From positions 42,509,537 through 42,573,536 of the forward strand of contig CM043966.1 in assembly GCA_014529385.2 (NCBI GenBank): DNA of 64,000 nucleotides, read 5' to 3'. Below are positions 41,722 through 51,371 of the stretch, in pieces (within the stretch, counting starts at the first letter, position 1; the number at the start of each line of letters is the position of its first letter). Both the position numbers and the translations under genes were made by a program. This DNA is from Adiantum capillus-veneris (Eukaryota > Streptophyta > Polypodiopsida > Polypodiales > Pteridaceae). The notes below the pieces were generated by a model that had not been told where the DNA came from, did not search any database, and worked only from the letters and a program-made list of their open reading frames with translations.

Positions 41722-44339
41722 TGTCATCCCCGACATGGCTGTTGAGCTGCTTCTTCATCGTAGGCTTTCTCTCATCTTGAGCAGTGACTCATGTCTTGCA
41801 TGTTGAGCTAGTAGCGCCGGGCCGAATATGTCAATGCTGATTGTGAAGAAGCCGGTGTAGAAGGCTTCTTCAAAGGCCTGGAGGTGATAGGATGGCTAAA
41901 ACATAATCCTTTGATACAATGCATGTATCACCTCGTGGGAAGGCTCACTAGACAGATCGTGTGCACATCTGTATGTATCTTGAAAGAAGAAGATACTGTC
42001 TGTCAACTGGCTTGGTTTGAATGTCTCGAAGACTGCCAAAAGTGTTTTACAAATCTTTCGCATCATGATGCAAGATAGGTCAGGCGAGCCAGTGAACAAT
42101 TTGATGGCGCCCGTTAGGGTTTTGACCATGTATAGCTCACTTATTCTCTCGCCTACCTTCAAGCCTGGCAGCTTTGGGTAATTTAGCCAAGTAGGCTGGC
42201 TTCTTTGCAATAGCTCATGGGCCTTCCACGTCCGCATCCTTGGTAGAGGGCAGAAACTTAGGTTATCTCTGATGACTTTAGGTACCTCTACCAGATGGAT
42301 TAGATACTGTGGATACTTTGTTAGCCATGCCTTTCTCCACTTGGGGTTGAGAGTCGAATATCAACTTGTGGCAGCTTCATATTTTAGTGGAGGATATGGG
42401 AGAGAGGACTATAGCCATTCACGTCGAAGGTTGCTGGCATCTATCTTCTGAATACTCATTGACTTAAAGACCCTCTGCTCCCATTCCAAATCTTCTCTGG
42501 CTGTGTCTTTGACTGCTGCTTCTACTGCCTTTTGCAGCTTCTCTTCTTCTTCTTGTGTCAGATCTTGTGGCTCTTGTGAGGGTCCTACAAGGATTTCCTC
42601 TTGCATTGTGGTGTCCACTAGATTTGCCACATTCTCTAAGTCTATTCCCTCCATGGCTGCTAGCCCGGTGCTAAACTGCTCTTCTGTTTGTTGCTGCCCT
42701 CTCAGCTCTTCTATTTTCTTCTGAAATTTCTTCTTTTCTGCTTCAGCTTGTTCTCCCATATGCACAAGGAGGTCGTTTAGATCTACGTTTATCTTTTCCG
42801 TCTCTTTGAGCTTTCTCTTGATGGTTTCTAGCTCATTCTGCATTGCTTTGTGCTCTTCTTCCATGTGGGTTTGCATGACCACTGACCCCTCGTCCATCAT
42901 CAGCCTCTGCTTTCTCTCTAAGGTTAACTCCTTTTGGAGCTCTTTCATTTGTTCTTCATAAAGCTCAGTCTCTGAAGTGGTGTGAGTCGAGCTAGCAGCT
43001 CTGACTCTGGCAGGAGATGCCCGTAGCCATTGGATGATTTGATCTTTGACTTTCATATGGTCTTTAATCTCTATTACTTCATCTTGGCTCGCCTCATTCT
43101 CTAGCTCTACCTTTTCCTTGGCATTTCTCAGTGTTTCCACTTCCTTGGATTCTTCAGCAAGTTGGAGGGTTAGGTTGTCCCTTTCCCTCTCTGCATTTGT
43201 CAATGACTTGCTGAGTTTTCTGTATTCTTCTTCAGCTCTTTGAATTTTTTGATATGCTGCCTGATTTTCTTGTTCCATCTCCTGGCATCTTTGCAATGCT
43301 GTGGCCAGACTGGCTTGCAGCTCTGCTTCTTTCTCTATATGCCCTTGGCTTTGTTTTTGGAGAGATTCAACTTCAGCCTTGATCCGAACTTCATTGGCTT
43401 TGAGCTTGTCAACCTCACTTTCCAGAGGCCATTGATTGTGCCCTGAGACCGGTTAGCTTGTTCATCACCACATCCCAATCATTGGTGGGTGGCTGCAGGT
43501 CCACTGTATCAGTGGCCATCTCTTTTAGTTCCACTAACCGCAGGCTCTGCATCTATTCTTTGGGCCCTGTGCTTGCCAATTCAAATGCTACTGTAGCTGC
43601 CTCTTCTCTTGAATATCCCGCAGCTAGTCTTGAAATGTGCTAAACCTTCTTTCCTCTGGATCTATCTTTTTCTCTTTCTGTTCATATTCTTCGCTACTCT
43701 TGCTCTTGGCTCTTTTCTTGCTGAAAATCTTCTTGTTCCTTCTCCTTTTGTTGGGTTTGTGGAGGGCTACGAGGAGGTGGTGATGGCGGTGGGCTGGACT
43801 CCGGGCTTGACGGTGGAGTTGGTGGCTTCTTCTTGAAGTCCCAGTCCGCCTTGGTCTTCTGCTCTCTTTCCTGGCCTTCTTGCTCTTCTAGCAGTTTCCG
43901 TCTTACTTCATCCACTTATTCTTCTATAAATGGGATGTTAGGGATGTTTTCTGCCGTAGCATCTAGGATCTCAAAATTTTTGATGTAATCTTCAAACCTA
44001 TCTCTATGCACCCTTCGGGATGATCCCAGCATGGCTTCCAGGGACGGCTTCCATAGCTCGCTCAAATCTCCCTTGAGGGCTCTTTCGGCTCTGAAGCTTT
44101 CCATTAATCTTTCTAACCATGCCGCTTTCTGTGATTTTGTCTCTTTGATCGGCACTTGTACGGTTTCCTTCTTTCTCTTCTTCAACTTTGGTTGCTCCTC
44201 TTGCACGGTCTCTAACCGGCGCTTCAATCGTCTGGCAACTCTGGGTGCTTTGGGTGGTTCATCCTCTTTATCTTCCTTGAGCCTTAGCCAGTCATTCTGT
44301 GATGGAGGGTCATGTCGGAAGTTAGCGTTTTTTCCATGT
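41722..44339 (-). pseudogene. Accessory ORF of D', decayed, N-terminal domain deleted
   Basis: Homologous to 1,634-4,087. It begins PPSQNDWLRLKED, matching D just around its codon 274, then QKAAWLERLMESFRAERALKG, a Pro-rich stretch, a long coiled coil (43,296-42,500) and the conserved C-terminal domain (MVKTLTGAIKLFTGSPDLSC near 42,110). The ~270-residue N-terminal domain of D is missing: the leader shared with D (GAAGTTAGCGT...) joins almost directly to codon ~270. Stops at 43,916 (TAA), near 42,409 (TAG where D has Gln) and at 41,896, plus frameshifts, show it is dead. Conservation of both ends of the protein argues that it once mattered to the element. Confidence 0.75.
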
Positions 44340-44458
44340 CAGCTGAGAAACTGAGTTTTAACTATCCAAATGATTTGAAAATTGAAAATAAAACTTAAAA
44401 GGAACTTGGGAAACCCTGCATGTGCTCACAGTGGCTTTCTGGCTAAAATTTATCATTT

Positions 44459-44766
44459 AGACATCCTATGCGTAGGATGTCTTTTTCATCAGTTTTTGGT
44501 GAAACTTGGCATGCTGGTGGTCCTTGACCTGTTGAACATGGCTATGTAATTGGAATTGGGTTTGGCATCAAAAAGTGCATTTTTGGGCAGATTCAGGCTT
44601 TAGGCTCACAAATTGGGTAGGATGTCCACAACAAGTGGCAAATGATATTCAAATAGGTTGAAATTTGATATATGGGCTCCTTGCACCATGGTAATGGCTC
44701 CCATGATGTCATTTCTTGCACAGAAGGTCAAAATCATGTTGGAGACATCCTACACATAGGATGTCT
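44459..44766. repeat. Two palindromes of the D' leader, 284 bp apart
   Basis: 44,459-44,482 and 44,743-44,766 both have arms AGACATCCTA and TAGGATGTCT around the centres TGCG and CACA. The distance is exactly 284 bp, as in D. Compared with D, the arms differ by A-to-C on the left and T-to-G on the right, keeping symmetry. The second palindrome lies at the border with the CACTA relic, so further copies may have been lost. Confidence 0.95.
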
Positions 44767-44780
44767 CGTCTAGGCACCGG

Positions 44781-45763
44781 TGCTCTAGTGGTGAAGGTGG
44801 CGGTTGTTGTGGGGATGCCTCCGCCAATGCTTCGACACCGCCTCGTGTTCTACGAGGCTCTTTACCCTCCACTCCTTTGTCCGCCCCGACACCAGCCACG
44901 GCATCGCCATCGACACCAGGTTTTGCGCGGCTGACGGCCGTTCCTAGCGGCTACACACCACTAGATACTCCTCCAGGAGTCACTCTGGTGGACACTCCTC
45001 GCTGCGGGGATTAGACTCCAGTGGAGACACCTGAGGTCCGTACCCCCGTCGACATGCCACTAGAGACCCTTGTCGGGACACCCAGGTTCACGCGTCAGCG
45101 GCGAGAGGGCTTGCCTTACTCCGTCGACTTCAGTAGTGGCATCATCTTGGATGATGAAGGCAAGAAGGTGATTTCGCGCATGCACGGTCTTTGCTCTTAG
45201 GTGTTTAGACACTACATACTAAACACTTGGAGTGAAGTACCGAGTGATTTAAAAGACAGAGTCATCAGCATGCTTCATGAAGAGTTTCCCGTTCCAACAC
45301 GGGATGAGTGCTTCAATGAAGACCCGATGAAGGTTCGAATGTGCGAATACTGCAAGCACAAGCATTCCGAAGTGCAAAAAGAAATCAAGCATGGGTGGAA
45401 CAGACCAGAATTAGGCTGGCCAAAGAAGATTGGAAGAATGCAAAGAAAGCAGAGAGAGAATCCCGACAAGTGGAAGCAACAAAAGGAGGCAGCCTGAGCG
45501 CGAGTAGAGGCAGGGAGCTCGCACCACTTGGGGAGCGGCAGGGGGCACCCTGTGCGCATCATTTGAGGCCGATTTTGTAAGTGTTTTTGCATTGCTCTTT
45601 ATGTTGATAGTTTAGGGTTTATGGATTTTTAAATTCTAACATAATGCATTCTTTGTATGTTTTGATAGTGGTCGATGACAGGACGTGATCCCACACCGTA
45701 CGAGCACGAGTACGCAGGCAGAAAGGGCTTAAACTCCCTGATGGACATTCTGAGTTCTTGCAG
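44781..45763 (+). pseudogene. CACTA (En/Spm-type) accessory transposase fragment
   Basis: One GC-rich frame runs from about 44,810 to 45,500. It has a Pro/Thr-rich start (TPLDTPPGVTLVDTP), then GLPYSVDFSSGIILDDEG and a conserved block WSEVPSDLKDRVISMLHEEF ... RPELGWPKKIGRM. A further piece, TGRDPTPYEHEYAGRKG, lies at 45,678-45,730 after what looks like an intron. This resembles the plant Transposase_24 / Tnp1-like proteins of CACTA elements. Stops near 45,011, at 45,198 and at 45,495 fit CAG-to-TAG and CGA-to-TGA changes. GC content is much higher than in the neighbouring DNA. Confidence 0.6.
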
Positions 45764-46366
45764 CGGCATGGTTAGTATTAGGGTTTTCTCTTTTCTATTT
45801 GTTGTATTGTTTTATAAACGTCGCTATATGTTTATACTTACAAAAAGCTGTCTTATTGTTTTTTTTTTGCAAAAAATTCGACAGATACGTCGCTTGGACG
45901 TGATGAGACATCTGATTAGATGACGTCAGTTTAGCCGTAGCTAGATAGCATTAGTTTCTTTTTGTTATAGCTTATGTATCATGAGACGACTTTTATACGT
46001 CTTTTTGAAAACCATGTATATTTTTTCAATAATGACAATGGTGTTGTAACTATTACATTTGCAAAGTTTAACAATCAAGTGATTTTTTCTCTGATGTGTA
46101 CAATTGTCATTGATTTACTTTCATCAATTCACGCTTGTCAGTTTTGTATCTTTATTTTGCAAACAATACGTACTATGGATGATGGAGTTAATGGTTATAT
46201 TGTCTTGTGGGTGACCATTTTGGGTCTATACCTACCTTTTCACTTTTTTTCAAAGGTGAATCAATTAATGAAACATTCAATATGGTTGATGGGTGAATGC
46301 CCTGCCACCAAAATTTTTTCCTCTCGGGCGTCGCTATGACCGTCTCTATATAAGGCTCTGCAGCGT
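45764..46366 (+). other. CACTA-derived noncoding sequence
   Basis: AT-rich with no gene. GTCGCTAT motifs (near 45,822 and 46,330) and CGTCTCTATA near 46,342 match the subterminal motifs at the CACTA end at 61,939. The F LTR starts at 46,367. Confidence 0.5.
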
Positions 46367-47562
46367 TGTCGTGCCGTGGCACGTACATAGTGTGAAATAA
46401 AAACATTCACCTCACTCTTGACACTTCTCGATGTATGCAGATATAAGCAATCGTGTACATATTGTGATATATGTTGAAGCGTCTACTGCGGTCATTATCA
46501 TGTACATACCTATCCGGAGAGTCGTGGCTCTGGATGTGGCGCATTTGCATGCTTTTCCACTTGATAAGATGCTTAATTTTGTTTTACAATGTATATATTC
46601 CAAGTGTTTTATGGTGGCACACTCATCTCGCCTATAAAGATTGATGAGGGCAAAAATTGCCAAAAATAGCAGCTAGCAGGCACCGTTTGCAGAATTGCAT
46701 GGAAAGTGACCCAAAATGGTATATTGATGGAAAATTATGCTTATCTATGATTTTATGCTTATGCGAGTGATCCCACAAATTTAGGGATTTTTCTGATTCC
46801 GTCTGAGATTTTTCGCATCAAAAATGAATTTTTTGGGTCAAAAATGAGCTGAAAATGACCTAGTTTTGGTCCAAAGTGGCAAGATGGCCCAAAAATTGAC
46901 ACATCAGCTGAAAATTCCATGGGGAAGAGAGAGAAGGGGCCTTTCTACAAAAAAAACCAACAATTTTGCTCTAGTGTGTAATAGCTTCCTTGGTTGCCCA
47001 ATCTATGTGTGCTGCAGTCCCGCCTCTACGCAATCTTGTATCTGAGCTTGTGAGGGAGTGAATTAGGGTTTCCCCTTATCAAAATGGTGTTTGGGCTTCA
47101 ATATAGAAGCTCTTAAATCTCTGCAAAATTAGAAAATGGTCGCCAAGAATGTGGAAGCTTGAGCATTCCTTTCAACTATTTGATGCTATGTAATTGGGGG
47201 CGAGGCTACATGATACCATGAAAGAGGTTTGGGTTTTGATTGAGAATTGTGCTTGTTTGAGCATCGAGGTTTCATGGCTGAAACATTAGTGTTTTTCAAT
47301 GGTCTTTTTAAGTGAAATTGAATGTGATTTGATGATCCTCTCATCATACTCTCGACTACGAAAGCAAGCAATTTCCAAGCACGATAGGAAAGAGGGTTTG
47401 TGACTTTGCTGTCACGAACGCTGTTAGATTCTCTATCACCCTTAGAAAGAGGGTTGGCGATTCTCCACAAACACTTTCTTGCAAAGTGTTTGTGACTCTC
47501 ATCACGAACTCTTACAGCCAGAGGTTCTGCACCTTCCCAATTAGACCGCACACATTCCGACA
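46367..47562 (+). repeat. 5' LTR of element F
   Basis: Starts TGTCGTGCCGTGGCAC. It aligns with 60,087-61,236 up to TTCTGCACCTT (47,535). The left copy may continue to GACA at 47,562, four bases before the primer-binding site, which would mean the right copy has lost ~27 bp. A TATA-like TATAAAGA lies at 46,633. Confidence 0.85.
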
Positions 47563-47566
47563 TTTC

Positions 47567-47583
47567 TGGTGAACCCGACGCGA
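47567..47583 (+). other. Primer-binding site of F
   Basis: TGGTGAACCCGACGCGA, a TGG-starting sequence of the kind seen after LTRs of Tekay/Del-type plant elements. The priming tRNA was not assigned. Confidence 0.6.
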
Positions 47584-47645
47584 AGCAGCTGGGGTGGGGG
47601 TTCAAATACTTGTTTTGAAAGGTTTAATTATAAATAATTAAATCT

Positions 47646-48864
47646 ATGGATCAACAAGAGCAACAAGTCATGCGTTTTGATCAAGGCACAATGCAAATGT
47701 TTCTAGCATTCGCCATGTTTATGCAAGAACAACAGGCTGCAGAAAGAAGGGAGGTGTCAGCAACCAAAGCCCTTCGAGCTATTGTGAACAAAATGGATGA
47801 ATTTGAAGGGAAAGATGTCACAAAGTTTATTCATGGTTATGTAAAGGAGATGGAGCTACAACGCGTTCCAGAGGTGGACATGATTCGTAGTTTTGAGCTT
47901 GTTGTGGTCTCCGAGATTAAAGACCATGTAAGGGGAATCAGGGCGGAGCATGGAGAAGGTTGGGAGCAATTCAAATTAGCTGTAAAGGAGGAATACTTCA
48001 TGGAGGATTCTGAAAGGTTTACAAAAAGGACCTTCTTGGAATGGGTTGCAAAGCCAAAAGAAGGACTTTCCATCACTGAATTGTTGAGAGAGTTTGAGCG
48101 ACACTATGCTCAAATGTCAGGAACAGAGCGGGCTACTTTGGATAGTGAAAAGACCGAATTTTTTCTTCAAGCTACAGGTCATGAGCTCCAAGAAAATCTA
48201 GAGCTACTCCTTGAAGACAAGAATACAGAACAGGGTCTAAAGTTTGAGTGGAAAGAGGTTGAAGACGTCTCTTTGCTTGCTAAGAGGTACGTCGTAGGGA
48301 CAAGATGGTGGTGAATGGTACTACCTCTCCTCCTAGCACATCAGAGATTCCACCAAAGCCTACTGTTGTGAGTCCAAAAGGTGATAATTCAATGCTTGGT
48401 GAGCTTATTAAGGGCATGCGAGAAATGAAGTTAAAGCTAACAAGGCTTGAAGAGAAAGGACAACCTACTGTAGGAAAAAAATCCCAAAGCAAAGAAGGAT
48501 TTGTGCACAGATGCATATGGTGTGATGGCATGGACCATGGCAGAAGGGATTGTGATAGCTTTAGTGATGCCTTAAAACGAGATCTTGTGTTTTTTAAGGA
48601 TGGCAAGATCCATGTGCGGAAGAGAGGTATGCCATTAGGAACTAACTTTGGAAAAGGAGGTATGCGGAAGTTAGTGGAGGATATGGCAACAAGTCATGCT
48701 ATTTCTGCAGTGGAGGCTGCTACCTATGGGGAAAAGATAGAGCTAATTCCAAAGAAAGTGTTAAAGTATACTCCAGATGATTTTGAGGAGGTTGATAGCT
48801 TGTGGCCATATGCAGTAGCCTCAACCAAAAAAGGGAAGGTAACTAAACAGGTATTACATGAAGC
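47646..48864 (+). pseudogene. Gag of element F (frameshifted, interrupted by B)
   Basis: Starts at an ATG 60 bp after the primer site. Residues 1-220 give a Gln-rich start, then a retrotransposon-gag fold (FIHGYVKEMELQ ... FKLAVKEEYF ... TFLEWVAKPKEGLS). A frameshift near 48,300 leads to a linker and one CX2CX4HX4C knuckle (CIWCDGMDHGRRDC, near 48,515). The last residues before the break are KKGKVTKQVLHE. The reading frame runs a few codons into the B LTR. The remaining protein resumes at 56,983. Confidence 0.8.
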
Positions 48865-49848
48865 TGGTGATTGCATACGCTGATCCGAGCCTATCATAAA
48901 TTTTTGTTTATTATATTTTGTTTGTTTTCCTTGCTTCTAGAGGTTTACAATAAAAGAAAGAGTGAGAACAACCTCTTGGAAAAATTTAAAAAAAATGATT
49001 TGATAGGAATTTTTTCTTGACTAGTTCACCGGAGGTGAAAGGTAGAGGGAGAACCTAGTGGTAAAGGGAAGGAAAAATATGTAAATGTGAAAAGAAAAGA
49101 TATGATGTGGTTGTGGAGCCATGAACCCATGATTCAAGGGTTATGAGTGGCTCATATCATCATGGCTTTGGATCCATATGATGATTCAAACAAATGGGAC
49201 CCAAGTGGAAGACTTGGTAAAGGAAGGAACCAGACACATGATTTTGCTGAATTTTTAAAAAATACTTCCACTCCGATCCAAGAAAAGTTGTCTTCATCAA
49301 AGTTGTAGCTGATGAGCTGGAGATTCTGGCCATACTTTTTTTATAATTTTTGCATCTACGGTCTAGGAGATATGGCCAAAATGGCGGACGCCATTTTTTT
49401 CAACTGTGGTGGAGACCACCCCCTCTACCTTTACACACACACACCCTTCCTTTTCCACATTGAGACCTTCTCTAAAAATCAGCCATTAGTCTTCTCACCC
49501 TCCTCTCCTTCCTCCTCTCTCTCAAGCTCAAAAACCCATCACAATTCCTCTTCTAATCACCTCTCAAGTCATGCTTAATCTTGTTGTAATTCATAAGTTC
49601 TCATTCAACCCCTTTCTATTATTACTAGATATGTATTGATTTTATGTAGATTCTTTACATTTTAAAATAAGGAAGCTCTTGGACTCAAGCTATGGAGGAA
49701 GGAGTGAAGACAACACAAATGATGATGGAGCTAATTGGTCAACAAATCACTTGGAAGGAGCTTCTTCATTGGTTGAATGTCCCTAATCAAGCTTCATTTG
49801 TACAAATTACACTTGGATCTTAACCTCACTCCTAATCACTCTCTTTCC

Positions 49849-49857
49849 TATATAAAG
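49849..49857 (+). promoter_or_regulatory. TATA box in B LTR
   Basis: TATATAAAG, repeated in the right LTR at 56,471-56,479. Confidence 0.7.
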
Positions 49858-50170
49858 AGGCCTTCCCCTTTGTAATTTCAAGCCTCCCTCAGCCCCATTG
49901 AGTCTTTGTATCACTCACCATGAGCCCATAACCTCATTCATTCACTCTATTCTTGCACATTCTAGAGTGCAAATTGTTTCATGCTAGTAACCTCTCCTCC
50001 TCTTACTTATGTTAATTAAGAGAAATCTTTTATATATGTGTGAGAGTGCTTGATGTGATCTTGGCTAATCCTTGAGTGGTTGTTTGGTAATCTACATGCT
50101 ATTTGTGTTGGGAGTGTTTGAAGTCATCCATTCCTTGTACACGCACTAAGGTTAATGCTCCATTCATAGT

Positions 50171-50172
<2 letters not shown>

Positions 50173-50215
<43 letters not shown>
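50173..50215. repeat. (TC)n microsatellite in B 5' LTR
   Basis: 43 bp here against 69 bp in the right LTR (56,795-56,863). Length change since insertion, or during it, is the largest difference between the LTRs apart from the 31-bp indel. Confidence 0.95.
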
Positions 50216-50218
<3 letters not shown>

Positions 50219-50337
50219 TGTAGCGGTCCTAGCCCACGCTTCCAAGACTAGGTGGTGCCCTTATCTCATTTCCCTTGTGGCGCAATGGAGTTTGTTTTGG
50301 TATAGAGGCCGCCATTCCAAATTTCTTCGTCATAAAT

Positions 50338-50354
50338 TGGTGCCCCCATTGAGG
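50338..50354 (+). other. Primer-binding site of element B
   Basis: TGGTGCCCCCATTGAGG, five bases after the LTR end, nearly identical to the A site at 14,417. Confidence 0.75.
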
Positions 50355-50382
50355 AGTTCTCAAGCAGCGCTCTGTCAATCCT

Positions 50383-50886
50383 ATGAAGGAAGATCCATCA
50401 AATTCTCCGAGACTTCCACTATGGTCTCCCCAAGAAGCTCGAGAAAAGAAGCGTCTTTATCGACAAACGGCACGTATGCAGTTAAAGAGAGTTAACTACA
50501 GACACCCTTCTTTGCTTCAAGGAAAATCTTGTAGTCATCAAGTCCCTAGGTCAAAAAATTGTGTTGAGTGCTTTGTGGCCAGTGTGAAGACACTTCCTTT
50601 GAAGCCTCGACTTCAGGTGGTGAATTCACTCTCAAACTCGGGTATTAACAAGTTTTTGGAGGGGGAGCTACACATCAATGGGGTGAGGTATTGGCAAGAG
50701 GCTACATATGGTGATGGACTCCAACTACTACTAGCAAGAAGGCTCAAGGTGGTTGAGAGGGTAGCCATCGAACCCTATGAACTCTACAAAGCTGAAGATG
50801 GTCACACCAAAGCTAGGCTAATCACTGGTGAGCAAATTCTTCGCATCTCTCAAATGGTGGGATCCAAGAGAGCTCAACTTCAATGA
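50383..50886 (+). CDS. Leader ORF of element B (167 aa), unrecognised
   Basis: ATG to TGA, starting 28 bp after the primer-binding site. The N-terminal half is basic (REKKRLYRQTARMQLKRVNYR). The C-terminal half reads like a compact domain (LEGELHINGVRYWQEATYGD ... GHTKARLITGEQILRISQMV). Element A has no counterpart: its primer site is only 58 bp from the first mini-ORF. Ogre-type Tat elements carry an ORF upstream of gag, so the position has precedent, but I see no similarity to a known family. Confidence 0.5.
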   Translation: MKEDPSNSPRLPLWSPQEAREKKRLYRQTARMQLKRVNYRHPSLLQGKSCSHQVPRSKNCVECFVASVKTLPLKPRLQVVNSLSNSGINKFLEGELHINGVRYWQEATYGDGLQLLLARRLKVVERVAIEPYELYKAEDGHTKARLITGEQILRISQMVGSKRAQLQ

Positions 50887-50919
50887 AGTGCTTCATGGAA
50901 GTTTGTATTTAATGCACCA

Positions 50920-51129
50920 ATGAATAATCCCATTTTCTACAACTTTCAATCAGTTCAGAATATTAGGGTGAATGTGCGCATTGATAGAAAGATTTTTTTC
51001 CAACAAAGATTGGTCTTCTTTTTTGGAGCTGAGAGGTTGAGAGAGATATTGTTGTCCCCTGACCCTATAATATTTCCTATTTTGGAGTATAATGTATCTT
51101 TTGATGTTCACATCTTCATCTTGCTTTAA
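50920..51129 (+). CDS. Leader mini-ORF of element B, 'NN' type (69 aa)
   Basis: ATG to TAA. Counterpart of 14,725-14,943 in A: RKIFFQQRLVFFFGAERLRE, SPDPIIFPILEYN and FDVHIFILL have close matches there. It ends ten bases before the next mini-ORF. No known domain. Confidence 0.65.
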   Translation: MNNPIFYNFQSVQNIRVNVRIDRKIFFQQRLVFFFGAERLREILLSPDPIIFPILEYNVSFDVHIFILL

Positions 51130-51138
51130 GCATACTCT

Positions 51139-51351
51139 ATGAATCATAGGGATTTATATGGACCTTTCCAACCTCTTGCTAGACAAACTGTGCATATAAT
51201 AGCTAGCACAAAGCTTAGGTTCCAAAACATCATAAGGAACTTACTAGGCCCTCGTCGTCTAGCTGAGATTAATGCATCTATCAATCCATTTATTCTACCC
51301 TTAATAAGATATGATTTGGGCCTAGACGTTTTCATCTTTGTGCTGTATTGA
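51139..51351 (+). CDS. Leader mini-ORF of element B, 'NH' type (70 aa)
   Basis: ATG to TGA. Counterpart of 14,491-14,703 in A: VHIIASTKLRFQNIIRN, RRLAEINASINPFILPLIRY and LDVFIFVLY. The stop lies 20 bp before the first gag ATG (51,372). The tight packing of mini-ORFs and gag suggests leaky scanning, reinitiation or use as separate peptides, which is inference. Confidence 0.65.
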   Translation: MNHRDLYGPFQPLARQTVHIIASTKLRFQNIIRNLLGPRRLAEINASINPFILPLIRYDLGLDVFIFVLY

Positions 51352-51371
51352 GAGGAAGGCAACCCATTTTT

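Larger units (their letters stand above)
48868..50332 (+). repeat. 5' LTR of element B
   Basis: TGATTGCATACG...TTCGTCA. Compared with the right copy it has a ~31-bp extra piece near 49,255, a shorter (TC)n run and about a dozen base changes. The start could also be TGGTGATTG, three bases to the left. Confidence 0.95.

Noticed and set aside
46431-46637. 68-aa frame repeated almost exactly at 60,148-60,357
   Set aside because: It is part of the F LTR, duplicated with it; no domain, and a promoter function explains the conservation better.
49312-49578. 88-aa open frame repeated at 55,934-56,200
   Set aside because: Both lie inside the B LTRs upstream of the TATA box; duplication follows from the LTR pair and the sequence looks noncoding.
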